From positions 65,646-118,397 of the forward strand of contig JAJQIB010000013.1 in the NCBI GenBank assembly GCA_021199375.1: a DNA stretch of 52,752 nt, read 5' to 3'. This stretch comes from Ruminococcus sp. (GTDB lineage Bacteria > Bacillota > Clostridia > Oscillospirales > Ruminococcaceae). This document shows, in pieces, positions 16,584 through 26,499 of the stretch. Both the position numbers and the translations under genes were made by a program. The notes beneath the pieces were generated by a model. The model saw only the letters and a list, made by a program, of their open reading frames with translations, was not told the origin of the DNA and ran no database searches. How positions within the stretch are numbered: the first letter of the stretch is position 1; each line of letters starts with the position of its first letter.

Positions 16584-17924
16584 ATGAAACTAACAAAAAG
16601 AGGTATGATAAGAGCAATTTCTATCGGCAGCTGCGCACTCGCTGTGCTAATCGTGAGAAATTTTATGCTTATGAGTGAAAACCGCACGAAGGATAATCTA
16701 ATAAAGAGCAGCTATGTTCATGCGCTTGAGGAGCTTTCAGAGGCGGCTGACAATATAAACAGCACTCTCGAAAAGCAGCTTTATGCAGGAACTGCAGCGC
16801 AGCAATCCGAGCTTTCAAGCAAGCTCTACACTCAAGCAAGTGCGGCAAAGGCAGCGATGGCTCAGCTGCCACTTCAAAGGCTAAATCTTGATAACACCTA
16901 TAAGCTTCTCTCACAGATAGGAAATTATGCACAGTCATTAGCTGAAAAAACGAGTGACGGTGAGGAGCTGACAGATGACGAATACGAAAATTTGAAAACA
17001 CTCTACAGCTATTCGGAGAATCTATCAGACCAAATGTGGAGCATTGAGCAGTCGGTCTCGGCAGGAGAGATTGATATTTATTCGGTTTCAGATTCTGATA
17101 TAGATGAAGACTCTGAGCTAAGCTTTACCGATGGCTTTTCTGAGCTCGAGAAAGGATATGAAAACTATCCTACGCTAATCTATGACGGACCCTTTTCGGA
17201 TCACATCATGGAAAAAGAGCCAAGCATGACTAAGGATGCCGAACAAATAAGCGAATCAAAGGCATTAGAGCGTGCATCTATGATATTAAACATCTCATCA
17301 AACGACCTTTGCAGCGTGACCGAGCGTGAGGGTAATCTTCCCTGCTATATCTTTACAGATGAAAACGAAGAAATCTCGTGTGCCGTAACAATGCAGGGCG
17401 GATATGTTTCATATTTTCTAAAGTCAAGACAGCCGACTGTCACTAATCTAACGCTTACCGAGGCGGTAGAAAAGGCTGAGGATTTTATTTACCAAAGCGG
17501 ATATGGCAATATGAAGGTAACCTATTACGAGCAGATGCAAAGCACTGTAGTCGTGAATTTTGCCTACACGATTGATGAAATAACCTGCTACACAGATCTC
17601 ATTAAGGTGACGGTTGCTCTCGATGACGGTGAGATTTTAGGCTTTGAGGCAGACGGTTATCTGGTGAACCACCAAAAACGAGCATTTCCAGATGAAACGC
17701 TTTCAGTATTAGAATGTGAAAAGCAGCTCTCCCCGTACCTCACCTGCGAGTCGAAATCGAAGGCGCTGATACCAACCGATGGAGAAAATGAGGTCTACTG
17801 CTACGAGTTTAAATGCAAGGCTGAAAATGGACGTGAGGTATTGGTTTATATAAATGCTCAGACCGGCAAGGAGGAGCAGATTTTAATACTAATAGAAAGC
17901 GAAAGCGGAACACTAGCAATATAA
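16584..17924 (+). CDS. ypeB: Germination protein YpeB
   Basis: YpeB is an inner-membrane-anchored spore protein that stabilises the cortex hydrolase SleB until germination. The 446-residue protein has an N-terminal membrane segment (about 10-30), a helical region (about 35-190) and C-terminal PepSY-type repeats. It is in the normal length range. Unlike in Bacillus, it is not next to sleB; the SleB-like gene is at 10.7 kb on the other strand and rubrerythrin follows after 30 bases. A sigma-G promoter was not recognised, but two operator-like palindromes precede the gene. Confidence 0.85.
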   Translation: MKLTKRGMIRAISIGSCALAVLIVRNFMLMSENRTKDNLIKSSYVHALEELSEAADNINSTLEKQLYAGTAAQQSELSSKLYTQASAAKAAMAQLPLQRLNLDNTYKLLSQIGNYAQSLAEKTSDGEELTDDEYENLKTLYSYSENLSDQMWSIEQSVSAGEIDIYSVSDSDIDEDSELSFTDGFSELEKGYENYPTLIYDGPFSDHIMEKEPSMTKDAEQISESKALERASMILNISSNDLCSVTEREGNLPCYIFTDENEEISCAVTMQGGYVSYFLKSRQPTVTNLTLTEAVEKAEDFIYQSGYGNMKVTYYEQMQSTVVVNFAYTIDEITCYTDLIKVTVALDDGEILGFEADGYLVNHQKRAFPDETLSVLECEKQLSPYLTCESKSKALIPTDGENEVYCYEFKCKAENGREVLVYINAQTGKEEQILILIESESGTLAI

Positions 17925-17954
17925 ATATATTAATATAACCACGGAGGTAAAATT

Positions 17955-18551
17955 ATGAGTACGGATTTTTGTACTAGTAAAACAAAAGAGAATTTGATGA
18001 GGGCATTTGCAGGCGAATCACAGGCTAGAAACCGATATGATTTCGCTGCCGAGCAGGCAAAGATCAAAAAGCAGCATGTAATTTCTGCTTTGTTTAAATT
18101 CACAGCCAATCAGGAGCATGAGCATGCAGAGATTTTCTACAATCATCTCAAGCAGTGTGCAGGTAAAAGCATTGACATTTGCGGTGGATATCCCGTTGAT
18201 ATTTCAGAGGAAATCTGCAAGCTGACCGAGGCTGCGATTCATAATGAGACAGAGGAGGCTGAGGATGTTTACCCAAGCTTTGCGGCTGTGGCTCGTGAGG
18301 AGGGCTTTGCTAAAATCGCTCAGGACTTTGAAAATATCGCTAAAATTGAGAAATCACACGCTCAAAGATTTAGAAAATTCTATGACCTTTGCAGCTCCGG
18401 TAAGCTCTACAAATCTGACAAAAAGGAGCGCTGGGTCTGCCTCAACTGTGGATATATTTTAGAAAGTGAGGAGGCGCCTCAGCAATGCCCCGTTTGCGGT
18501 GAGGAGCAGGGCTACTTTATCAGACTTGACATGGCAAGCTGGGGACTATAA
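17955..18551 (+). CDS. Rubrerythrin
   Basis: Rubrerythrin reduces hydrogen peroxide in anaerobes using a di-iron site and a rubredoxin-like iron. The 198-residue protein has a ferritin-like four-helix domain (about 10-145) with ExxH motifs such as EHEHAEIF and EKSHAQRF, and a C-terminal rubredoxin-type domain with CLNCG and CPVCG. GGAGG precedes the ATG. It follows ypeB by 30 bases, so it may be carried into spores or simply share the transcript. Confidence 0.95.
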   Translation: MSTDFCTSKTKENLMRAFAGESQARNRYDFAAEQAKIKKQHVISALFKFTANQEHEHAEIFYNHLKQCAGKSIDICGGYPVDISEEICKLTEAAIHNETEEAEDVYPSFAAVAREEGFAKIAQDFENIAKIEKSHAQRFRKFYDLCSSGKLYKSDKKERWVCLNCGYILESEEAPQQCPVCGEEQGYFIRLDMASWGL

Positions 18552-18557
18552 CTGTAC

Positions 18558-18592
18558 AAAAAAAATGCCCACATACCATCGTGTGGGCATTT
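18558..18592. terminator. Bidirectional terminator between rubrerythrin and the kinase gene
   Basis: An 11-bp stem (AAATGCCCACA at 18563-18573 with TGTGGGCATTT at 18582-18592) lies between two convergent genes. The T run is better on the minus strand (A run 18558-18565). Confidence 0.85.
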
Positions 18593-18613
18593 ACATATTG
18601 TAAATATCTGAAG

Positions 18614-19540
18614 CTAATATTCAAGAGAGCTGCCGCCAATAAATTCTCTTGACAAGCAATCATCCGAAAGCAGACTGCAGTCTAAGCATGAAATATCCTT
18701 GAGCAAGCATTCAATTGATTCGAATTGCGAGTAGCCATCGTAGCTTGATTTTAGCTGCTCAAAATCGTCAAGCAAAAGCGTTTTATATACACTAGGCTCA
18801 AACTCGTGAAAGGTGTCAAGCTCAAAATGCGCACGCTGCTTATAGGGATTTATATAAAGATTTTCACCTCGCTTGACGCTCTCGAACATCTCTAGGGTTT
18901 CCCTTGGCTCACGGTTTCTGTAATTTCGATCTCTAATTATTCGCCGCATCACTCTTAGCATATCGGGATGAAAAAGCTCGCCGTTTGACATCTGTATTCT
19001 CGTTCTCACGCTGACATACAGCATTGTCGCAATGTCCTCGAATCCTGTAACCTCAGGATTAAGCGCATGAATTCCTTCAAACAAAACCAGCTCTCCACGC
19101 TTACGCTTAAGGCTTTTTCCCGACCCTCTCGACTGCGTTTTAAAATCAAATGAGGGAATCTCAATTTCCTCACAGCTTGCAAGCTTCATCATATGCTCCT
19201 GCAAAAGTGCAATGTCAATTCGATATGGCGATTCAAAATCTATCTGCCCATTCTCATCCGCCTTAACCTTATCCATTGGGAGAAAATAGTCATCCATCGA
19301 AATCGTGTGCGTCTCGCATCCCATGCTATCAAGCACCTGCTCAAGCTTAAGTGCCGTGGTGGTCTTTCCTGAGCCCGACGGACCAGCAAGCAAAATCAAC
19401 GGATGCCTATCGCTTAGCTCAGCTATGCTCTGCGCTATTTCAGCACATTTTCTGTCATACTCATTGCAGCAGTCTTGTATAAATTCTGTGGGATTTTGCG
19501 AAATCCTTCTATTTATCTCGCTAAAATGTACGATTTTCAT
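18614..19540 (-). CDS. Uridine kinase / phosphoribulokinase-family P-loop kinase
   Basis: The 308-residue protein has a Walker A motif GPSGSGKTT (about 54-62), ISMDDYF and LFEGIHAL, which mark the uridine kinase/PRK family. These kinases phosphorylate a nucleoside or sugar with ATP/GTP. The N-terminal 45 residues and C-terminal 60 are not typical of housekeeping uridine kinase (about 210 residues), so the substrate is unsure. It starts 11 bases after the beta-CASP gene, with which it probably forms an operon. Confidence 0.8.
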   Translation of the reverse strand: MKIVHFSEINRRISQNPTEFIQDCCNEYDRKCAEIAQSIAELSDRHPLILLAGPSGSGKTTTALKLEQVLDSMGCETHTISMDDYFLPMDKVKADENGQIDFESPYRIDIALLQEHMMKLASCEEIEIPSFDFKTQSRGSGKSLKRKRGELVLFEGIHALNPEVTGFEDIATMLYVSVRTRIQMSNGELFHPDMLRVMRRIIRDRNYRNREPRETLEMFESVKRGENLYINPYKQRAHFELDTFHEFEPSVYKTLLLDDFEQLKSSYDGYSQFESIECLLKDISCLDCSLLSDDCLSREFIGGSSLEY

Positions 19541-19550
19541 TAAATCACCC

Positions 19551-21137
19551 TTATTTTTGCTCCCATTTTTGACATAGATTATTGAGCGTATCCGCCATTG
19601 CTGAAAGCTCCTTATTGCTAAGCCCCGATGACTGCGTCACCAGTTTGCTTAGTCGCTCAGTCGCCGCCTTAAGACGTACATACGGTGTGCTCTCAACAGT
19701 CTTACGCTTCGCTTTAATCGGCAAAGCATTTGTAAACTCTCCCGTAATCAAATCAAGCTCAGCTCCGCTGTACGGACAATGTGCATCAAGCTTAAAATCC
19801 TCGCATAAGTGCCGTGTATATTCCTCTGATGTGTCAGCCTCGCCATGAATAACAAATGCTGATTTTACTCCATTTATCGCCGTTATCCAACGATCCAGTC
19901 CGTTTTTATCAGCATGTCCGCTCATACCCGGCAGCGTTAAAATTTTTGCAGCTACATTTATCTCCTCGCCAAAAAGCTTGACCGAGCTTGCTCCCTCAAC
20001 CAGCCTTCGTCCCAGTGTTCCCATCGCCTGATATCCCACAAACAGCACCAGGCATTCGCTTCTCCAAAGATTGTGCTTTAGGTGATGCTTTATTCTTCCA
20101 GCCTCGCACATTCCGCTGGCGGATATTATCACCTTCGGAGTCTTGTCAAAATTTATAGCACGTGATTCATCACTCGTAACAGCAATTTTAAGTCCATCAA
20201 ATGATATCGGGTTCACTCCCGACCTTACAAAGCCAAGTGCCTCATCATCATAGCATGAATCCTCATTCTTGTTAAATACAGCCGTCGCCTCAATTGCAAG
20301 CGGTGAATCTACATACACTTTAAAATCAGGCACGCTTTTCACCATTTTATTTGCCTTGATCAGCCTGAAATAATAAAGCAGCTCCTGCGTTCTGCCCACC
20401 GCAAACGATGGTATAACAACATTTCCTCCCTGTCCGAGTGTTTTGTCAATCACATCAGCCAGCGCAGTCGGATAATCCCTAGGCTTGTCGTGAAAACGAT
20501 TGCCGTATGTCGATTCCATCACCACATAATCAGCATGCTCAAAATACTGTGGATCCCGAATCAGCGGAATGTTAGTATTTCCAATATCACCCGAAAAGAT
20601 AATGCTTCTTTGCTCTCCATTTTCTGTAAGTGTGATTTCAATTCCCGCAGAGCCGAGCAGATGTCCTGCATCACGAAAGCGCACATTTATTCCATCACAA
20701 AGCTGAACATCCTGCTCGTAATCGTGCGCACAAAGAGCAGCAATTGCCGTTTCAGCGTCCGCCATAGTATAAAGCGGCTCGACCTCCTCCTTGCCCCTAC
20801 GCTTGCCCTTGCGGTTTTTCCACTCAGCCTCAAACTCCTGTATGTGTGCCGAGTCACGCAGCATGATTGAGCATAGGCTTGCCGTCGCCTTCTGACAGTG
20901 AATCTCACCCGAAAATCCACCTGCACAAAGCAGAGGCAGCAGTCCCGAATGATCGATATGTGCATGAGTAAGCAGCACAAAATCTATCTGTGACGGCGCA
21001 CAGGGCACCTGAACATTCTCATAGACATTTAATCCCTGCTCCATACCAAAGTCCACCAAAAACCGCTTACCGCAAGCCTCGATGTAGGTACAGCTTCCCG
21101 TAACCTCATGTGTAGCACCTATAAATGTGATTTTCAC
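19551..21137 (-). CDS. MBL-fold beta-CASP nuclease (RNA-processing exonuclease family)
   Basis: The 528-residue protein has a metallo-beta-lactamase domain with THAHIDHSG, a conserved DAGHLLGSAGIEI segment, FSGDIG and a beta-CASP insertion (about 200-370), followed by the SGHADKNGL motif. This is the Ysh1/CPSF-like branch rather than RNase J. It is predicted to be a zinc-dependent RNA (possibly DNA) nuclease; the substrate in bacteria is little known. The start is GTG at 21137 with AAGGAAGG upstream. Confidence 0.88.
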   Translation of the reverse strand: MKITFIGATHEVTGSCTYIEACGKRFLVDFGMEQGLNVYENVQVPCAPSQIDFVLLTHAHIDHSGLLPLLCAGGFSGEIHCQKATASLCSIMLRDSAHIQEFEAEWKNRKGKRRGKEEVEPLYTMADAETAIAALCAHDYEQDVQLCDGINVRFRDAGHLLGSAGIEITLTENGEQRSIIFSGDIGNTNIPLIRDPQYFEHADYVVMESTYGNRFHDKPRDYPTALADVIDKTLGQGGNVVIPSFAVGRTQELLYYFRLIKANKMVKSVPDFKVYVDSPLAIEATAVFNKNEDSCYDDEALGFVRSGVNPISFDGLKIAVTSDESRAINFDKTPKVIISASGMCEAGRIKHHLKHNLWRSECLVLFVGYQAMGTLGRRLVEGASSVKLFGEEINVAAKILTLPGMSGHADKNGLDRWITAINGVKSAFVIHGEADTSEEYTRHLCEDFKLDAHCPYSGAELDLITGEFTNALPIKAKRKTVESTPYVRLKAATERLSKLVTQSSGLSNKELSAMADTLNNLCQKWEQK

Positions 21138-21220
21138 AATCCCGCCTTCCTTCTCAAGCTCTTTACATAACTATTTTAACATATTTCGAGGTGATTTTCA
21201 ATACCCTTTGTCGATTTTGT

Positions 21221-22264
21221 TTAAACAATCATCATCGAGTCACCGAAGGAAAAGAATCTATATTTTTCCTCAACCGCAAGCCTATAGGCGTTCATTGTGT
21301 TCTCGTAGCCTAAAAATGCCGATACAAGCATGATAAGCGTGCTTTCAGGCAGATGAAAGTTGGTAATAAGCCCATCAAGCACCTTAAACTCAAAGCCTGG
21401 ATAGATAAATATTTCGGTACGTCCGTCACAGGCTATTACCTTGCCGTATAGTGCAGCCGCTGACTCTAGCGTTCTGCAGCTTGTGGTGCCTACTGCTATA
21501 ACTCGCCCACCTTTGCTTTTAGTCTGCTCTATCAGCCTTGCTGTGCGCTCAGGAATCTCATAGTGCTCGCTGTGCATCTTGTGATCCAGCACCCTCTCCT
21601 CCTTAACAGGTCTAAATGTGCCAAGTCCCACATGTAGTGTCACATATGCAATGTTGATTCCCCTGCTCTCAAGGTCAGCCAGCATCTCCTTAGTAAAATG
21701 AAGTCCAGCAGTCGGCGCCGCAGCTGAGCCAATCTCGTTTGAATAAACAGTCTGATAGCGCTCCTTGTCGTCAAGCTTCTCAGTGATGTATGGCGGAAGA
21801 GGCATCTGTCCAATCTCATCAAGCACTGAATAGATATTACCCTCACTCACATAGAATTTCGCTATGCGATTTCCATCCTCCAAAACATCCGTAATCTCAG
21901 CCCTAAGCCTGCCGCCGCCAAAGGTAAAAAATGTACCCTTCTTAGCCTTTTTTCCCGGACGACATAGAATCTCCCACTCGTCATTGCCACGCTGTTCAAG
22001 CAGCAAAAACTCGATAAAGCTTCCCGTGTCCTCACGCTCACCGTAAATCCTCGCAGGCAATACCCTTGAGTCGTTAAGCACCAAAAGGTCACCTTCCTTT
22101 AGGCAATCGCATAAATTGTAAAAATGCAAATGCTCGCACTCACCCGTTTGACGGTCAATTTTCATCATGCGTGATGAGTTTCTCGGCTCAACCGGATGCT
22201 GTGCGATAAGCTCCTTCGGCAAATCGTAGTAAAAATCAGACTTTTTCATGTCATTTATGTTCAT
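21221..22264 (-). CDS. queA: tRNA preQ1(34) S-adenosylmethionine ribosyltransferase-isomerase
   Basis: QueA transfers the ribosyl part of SAM to preQ1 in tRNA wobble position 34, giving epoxyqueuosine. The 347-residue protein starts [19 protein letters not shown] after a short leader and has the family segments [15 protein letters not shown] and [25 protein letters not shown] lies 8 bases upstream of the ATG. No tgt or other queuosine gene is in the window. Confidence 0.96.
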   Translation of the reverse strand: MNINDMKKSDFYYDLPKELIAQHPVEPRNSSRMMKIDRQTGECEHLHFYNLCDCLKEGDLLVLNDSRVLPARIYGEREDTGSFIEFLLLEQRGNDEWEILCRPGKKAKKGTFFTFGGGRLRAEITDVLEDGNRIAKFYVSEGNIYSVLDEIGQMPLPPYITEKLDDKERYQTVYSNEIGSAAAPTAGLHFTKEMLADLESRGINIAYVTLHVGLGTFRPVKEERVLDHKMHSEHYEIPERTARLIEQTKSKGGRVIAVGTTSCRTLESAAALYGKVIACDGRTEIFIYPGFEFKVLDGLITNFHLPESTLIMLVSAFLGYENTMNAYRLAVEEKYRFFSFGDSMMIV

Positions 22265-22331
22265 CGTATCTGTTTCCTTTCACTTAAGGCTTTGATTTTA
22301 CAAAAAATTAATAAATTTTTATCTAGGGCTA

Positions 22332-22360
22332 TTGACTTTGTGAGCAATATCTGTTATTAT
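22332..22360 (+). promoter_or_regulatory. Sigma-A promoter of the lysine-riboswitch operon
   Basis: TTGACT (22332-22337), a 17-base spacer and TATTAT (22355-22360) place transcription start near 22367, just before the riboswitch aptamer. Confidence 0.8.
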
Positions 22361-22369
22361 AAAAGATGA

Positions 22370-22623
22370 ACAGATAGAGGTGCGGTCACGATTAGTACCC
22401 GACAGCAGTGAGAAGGCTTGCATAAAAGCTCAAAGAGCAAGCTTCAATTCTCAAATAGCGTTCCCCGAGCGCTTGATGCTTTCGGCAAAAGGCAAGACCG
22501 CCGAAGCGAAGCTGCGGGAGCTTTAAGCTGACTGTATACCAAATAGGTATGCAGTTGTCATCATACCATGATGGAGTGCTATCGGCATTAAAAATGTCAA
22601 CATTCTTATTATATTGTATGATG
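22370..22623 (+). ncRNA. Lysine riboswitch (L box) aptamer
   Basis: The leader of asd-dapA-dapB carries lysine-riboswitch landmarks: AGAGGTGCGGTCACGAT and AGTAC early on, and the GACCGCCGAAGCGAAG segment near 22496-22512, with paired helices between. It is followed by a terminator. The expected logic is premature termination when lysine is plentiful. Helix pairing was judged by eye; exact boundaries are approximate. Confidence 0.88.
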
Positions 22624-22647
22624 ACCGGCTTTTCAACCGGTTTTTTT
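22624..22647 (+). terminator. Expression-platform terminator of the lysine riboswitch
   Basis: ACCGG (22624-22628) pairs with CCGGT (22637-22641) and seven T follow. It lies 80 bases upstream of the asd start. Confidence 0.85.
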
Positions 22648-22729
22648 AATGTTTAAAATAATATTTATGCTTTGTACACCGTTTCGACACAAAGTGCGGT
22701 TTATAATGCATCGCAAAGGAGTTATTCAA

Positions 22730-23812
22730 ATGAAGAAATTTAACGTAGGTATCATCGGAGCTACAGGCATGGTAGGTCAGCGTTTTTCGCTCATACTAAG
22801 CCGCCATCCGTGGTTTAACGTAGTATGTGTAGCTGCATCCTCTCGCTCAGCAGGAAAGAAGCTAAAGGACGCTGTAGGCGAGAAATGGGCAATGGATGAG
22901 CCCATGCCTGAGGATATCGGCAATCTCACCGTGCTTGACGCTGAGGCTGATATAGAAAAAATTGCATCAATGGTTGACTTTGTATTCTGCGCTGTCAACA
23001 TGAAAAAGGACGAAATAAAGGCTCTTGAAGAAAAGTATGCTCGTGCTGAGTGCCCTGTAGTATCAAACAATTCGGCTCATCGCCATACTCCTGATGTTCC
23101 GATGGTTATCCCTGAGATTAACCCTGAGCACATCGAAATTATCGAGTCGCAGCGCAAGCGTCTTGGAACAAAGCGTGGCTTTATAGCGGTAAAATCCAAT
23201 TGCTCGCTTCAAAGCTATGTGCCCGCACTTCATCCGCTTATGGCTGAGTTTGGTGTAACAAAGGCGCTTGCTTGTACCTATCAGGCAATTTCCGGTGCAG
23301 GCAAAACCTTTAAAACAATGCCCGAAATTTTAGACAACGTCATTCCCTTCATCGGCGGTGAGGAGGAAAAGAGCGAGCTTGAGCCTCTAAAGATTTGGGG
23401 CAAAATTGATGGCGATAAGATTGTAAATGCCACTACTCCATCAATCACAACTCAGTGTCTTAGAGTTCCTGTATCTGACGGTCACACAGCAGCAGTGTTC
23501 GTGTCCTTCGACAAGAAGCCCTCAAAGCAGCAGATTCTTGACGCCTGGGCGAGCTTTAGCGGCGTTCCCCAGGAGCTTGAGCTTCCATCTGCACCCAAGC
23601 AATTCCTTCACTACTTTGAGGAGGATAATCGCCCACAGGCTAAGCTTGACCGAAATCTTGAAGGCGGAATGGCAGTATCAATTGGACGTCTTCGTGAGGA
23701 TACACAGTACGACTATAAATTCGTTTGCCTATCGCATAACACTCTAAGAGGCGCAGCCGGCGGAGCTGTACTTCTTGCAGAGCTTCTTGCTGCAAAGGGC
23801 TATTTTGACTAA
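22730..23812 (+). CDS. asd: Aspartate-semialdehyde dehydrogenase (archaeal/fungal-type subfamily)
   Basis: The enzyme reduces aspartyl phosphate to aspartate semialdehyde in the lysine, threonine and methionine pathways. The 360-residue protein has the NADP-binding start GIIGATGMVGQRF and the nucleophilic Cys in KSNCSLQSY. The sequence SNNSAHRHTPDVPMVIPEIN is typical of the archaeal/fungal-type subfamily. The ATG at 22730 follows AAAGGAG; in-frame codons upstream fall in the riboswitch platform. First gene of the riboswitch operon. Confidence 0.95.
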   Translation: MKKFNVGIIGATGMVGQRFSLILSRHPWFNVVCVAASSRSAGKKLKDAVGEKWAMDEPMPEDIGNLTVLDAEADIEKIASMVDFVFCAVNMKKDEIKALEEKYARAECPVVSNNSAHRHTPDVPMVIPEINPEHIEIIESQRKRLGTKRGFIAVKSNCSLQSYVPALHPLMAEFGVTKALACTYQAISGAGKTFKTMPEILDNVIPFIGGEEEKSELEPLKIWGKIDGDKIVNATTPSITTQCLRVPVSDGHTAAVFVSFDKKPSKQQILDAWASFSGVPQELELPSAPKQFLHYFEEDNRPQAKLDRNLEGGMAVSIGRLREDTQYDYKFVCLSHNTLRGAAGGAVLLAELLAAKGYFD

Positions 23813-23842
23813 ACAACTCTGACGAAAGGGGTTTATAAGCTA

Positions 23843-24742
23843 ATGAAAAAGACAATATTCACAGGCGCAGGTGTAGCCATCGTCACACCAATGACCGAAA
23901 GCGGCGAGATTAACTTCGACGAGCTAGGCAGACTGATTGATTTTAACATCGAGAATGGGACAGATGCTATCATAATCTGCGGTACAACTGGCGAAAGCTC
24001 AGCCATGACAGATGAGGAGCATATAGCCTGCATAAAGTACGCTGTAGAAAAAACTGCAGGCAGAGTTCCTGTAATTGCCGGTACAGGCTCAAACCACACG
24101 AGCTATGCCGTACACCTATCACAGGAGGCTGAAAAGCTTGGTGCTGACGCACTGCTTTCTGTAACGCCCTACTACAACAAGGCTTCACAGGCAGGACTAA
24201 TCAAGCACTTCACAGCTATTGCTGAGTCGGTATCACTACCAATCATTCTCTACAATGTTCCCTCACGTACAGGCGTAAACATCGCTGTAGACACCATCAA
24301 GGCTCTCTCGAAGGTTGATAACATCGTGGCAGTCAAGGAGGCAAGCGGCAACATAAGTCAGGTAGCTAAAATTAGACAAGCGTGCGGTGATGACATCGAC
24401 ATCTATTCGGGAAATGACGATCAGATTATTCCGATCATGTCGCTCGGCGGCAAGGGCGTAATCTCGGTTCTTTCAAACTGCTTGCCAAAGGAAACGCACG
24501 ACATTGCTACGCTTTGCCTAGAAAATAAGTATGAGCAGGCAAGAGAGATTGCTATGCGCACACTTCCCTTCGCAAACGCACTCTTCTGCGATGTAAATCC
24601 GATTCCTGTCAAGGAGGCTCTTAACCTTATGGGCTTTAATGCAGGTCACTGCAGACTGCCTCTTTGCGATACAAGCGACAAAAACAAGGCACTGCTAAGC
24701 TCCGAAATGGAGAAGCTTGGAATACTAAACATCATCAAGTAA
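23843..24742 (+). CDS. dapA: 4-hydroxy-tetrahydrodipicolinate synthase
   Basis: DapA condenses pyruvate with aspartate semialdehyde, the first committed lysine step. The 299-residue TIM-barrel protein has GTTGESSAMTDEE, the Tyr in ILYNVPSRTG and the Schiff-base lysine in AVKEASGN. It begins 30 bases after asd under the lysine riboswitch. In spore formers the product also leads to dipicolinate. Confidence 0.97.
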   Translation: MKKTIFTGAGVAIVTPMTESGEINFDELGRLIDFNIENGTDAIIICGTTGESSAMTDEEHIACIKYAVEKTAGRVPVIAGTGSNHTSYAVHLSQEAEKLGADALLSVTPYYNKASQAGLIKHFTAIAESVSLPIILYNVPSRTGVNIAVDTIKALSKVDNIVAVKEASGNISQVAKIRQACGDDIDIYSGNDDQIIPIMSLGGKGVISVLSNCLPKETHDIATLCLENKYEQAREIAMRTLPFANALFCDVNPIPVKEALNLMGFNAGHCRLPLCDTSDKNKALLSSEMEKLGILNIIK

Positions 24743-24764
24743 AGCTGAAAAGGAAGTTTAAATC

Positions 24765-25523
24765 ATGACGAAAATTGCAATATGCGGCGCCTGTGGAAAA
24801 ATGGGCAGGGTAATCGCCGACATCATAGACAAACGTGACGACTGTGAGGTTTGCGCAGGCATCGACAAAATCAACGACAATTATGCAAGCTTTCCTATAG
24901 TCGACACTCCTCAAATGCTCATTGAAAAGCCTGATGTCATAATCGACTTTTCACACCCTTCAACTCTCGATTCACTGCTTGACTACTGCCTTACAAATTC
25001 TGTGCCGCTGGTTATAGCTACCACCGGATACACCGACGAGCAGATTGTCAAGATAAAAAAAGCTGCTGAGAGCATGCCACTTTTCTTCACATTTAATATG
25101 TCGCTCGGCATCAACCTACTAGCTGAGCTTGCAAGAAAGGCTACCTCGGTTCTTGAGGGACAGTTCGACATCGAGATTGTTGAGAAGCATCACAACCAAA
25201 AGATAGACGCTCCGAGCGGCACGGCAATCATGCTTGCAGACGTTATAAATGACACACTTGAAAAGAAGTGCAGCTACACCTACGACCGCCACAGCGTGCG
25301 AGCTAAGCGCTCATCAAACGAAATCGGCATTCACTCGATTCGCGGCGGCAACATTGTCGGCGAACACGAGATTATCTTTGCCGGTCAGGACGAGGTTATA
25401 ACACTAAAGCATGAGGCTCATTCAAAGAGCGTTTTTGCAGTAGGCTCTGTGAACGCCGCGCTCTTCCTAAACGGCAAGCCTGCCGGACTGTACGACATGA
25501 GTGACCTTTTAGCAGAGGCATAA
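24765..25523 (+). CDS. dapB: 4-hydroxy-tetrahydrodipicolinate reductase
   Basis: DapB reduces the DapA product with NAD(P)H. The 252-residue protein has the dinucleotide motif GACGKMGRVI, the FSHPSTL segment, and the substrate-site motif EKHHNQKIDAPSGTA. It starts 22 bases after dapA and ends the operon at a strong terminator. Confidence 0.97.
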   Translation: MTKIAICGACGKMGRVIADIIDKRDDCEVCAGIDKINDNYASFPIVDTPQMLIEKPDVIIDFSHPSTLDSLLDYCLTNSVPLVIATTGYTDEQIVKIKKAAESMPLFFTFNMSLGINLLAELARKATSVLEGQFDIEIVEKHHNQKIDAPSGTAIMLADVINDTLEKKCSYTYDRHSVRAKRSSNEIGIHSIRGGNIVGEHEIIFAGQDEVITLKHEAHSKSVFAVGSVNAALFLNGKPAGLYDMSDLLAEA

Positions 25524-25546
25524 TAAGCATCAAAAGAATATAAAAC

Positions 25547-25585
25547 AAAAAAACCGACGCTTCATTTTAGAAACGTCGGTTTAAT
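25547..25585. terminator. Bidirectional terminator between dapB and the ABC permease
   Basis: AAACCGACG (25551-25559) pairs with CGTCGGTTT (25574-25582); T-rich sequence follows on both strands, with the longer run for the minus-strand ABC operon. Confidence 0.85.
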
Positions 25586-25600
25586 TATTTACTCATTCGA

Positions 25601-26485
25601 TTAACCCTTAACCGCACCAAGCGAAATACCTCTAATAATGTACTTAGACAAGCAGAGATAAACTACAACTACAGGGAGAATCGCCAATACCATGTAAAGG
25701 CTCATCATACCTGCGTGAGCAACCTGTGGGTTACCGTTGATTTCCGCTTTCATGTACTGCAATACCATAGGTATCGTCTTTTTGGTGTTCAAGATCATCA
25801 TAGGCATGAACAGATTGTTCCAGCTCGCTACGAATTGGAATATAGCCTGAACTGCAATTGCGGGCTTGAGTATAGGCAGAACGATTGAGTTAAACGTTCT
25901 AAACTCACCGCATCCGTCAATTCTTGCCGCCTCAACGATTTCGAGGGGAAGTGACGACTGGAAATACTGATACATAAAGAAGTATACAGCAGGAGCCGCA
26001 ACTGACGGGATGATCAGAGGAATGAAGGTATCAATCAGGTTCATCTTCATCATCAAACGATATAGACCGATTGCTGATGCCTGTGTAGGAACCATCATTA
26101 CCAGTAGAATAAATGTATGTGCAAACTTCTTTAATTTGAAGTCATACACGTAAACAGCGTAAGCTGTAAGTGCCGAGAAATAAACCGAAAGGACAGTGCT
26201 AATTGCTCCGATTAGGAAGCTATTGCCGAATGAACCAAGTATGCTTCCATATCTTTCTTTAGCGCTATCGCCAAACAATACTTTAAAGTTGCTGGAAAGA
26301 TTACCGCCAAATGTGAATTGTACGCCTGTCTGAACCTTACCTCTTGTCGCATTGATTACAAGAAGATAGAAGGGGAAAAGTGAAACAAGAACCAATAAAA
26401 TCAGAACAACATAGGCTATGATTCTGCGAATAAGCAAACTGGTTCTATCGTCCTTTTCTCCGGCTACGCCTTCAAGTCTTGCCAT
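25601..26485 (-). CDS. Carbohydrate ABC transporter permease (MalG/CUT1 type)
   Basis: The 294-residue protein has six predicted membrane segments and the EAA loop EAARIDGCGEFRTFNSIVLP that contacts the ATPase. The length and loop are typical of the MalG-like subunit of CUT1 importers for oligosaccharides. AAGGAGG precedes the ATG. It is the last gene of the importer. No ATPase gene is in the cluster, so a shared MsmK-type ATPase elsewhere is likely. Confidence 0.92.
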   Translation of the reverse strand: MARLEGVAGEKDDRTSLLIRRIIAYVVLILLVLVSLFPFYLLVINATRGKVQTGVQFTFGGNLSSNFKVLFGDSAKERYGSILGSFGNSFLIGAISTVLSVYFSALTAYAVYVYDFKLKKFAHTFILLVMMVPTQASAIGLYRLMMKMNLIDTFIPLIIPSVAAPAVYFFMYQYFQSSLPLEIVEAARIDGCGEFRTFNSIVLPILKPAIAVQAIFQFVASWNNLFMPMMILNTKKTIPMVLQYMKAEINGNPQVAHAGMMSLYMVLAILPVVVVYLCLSKYIIRGISLGAVKG

Positions 26486-26499
26486 AAATCATAACCTCC

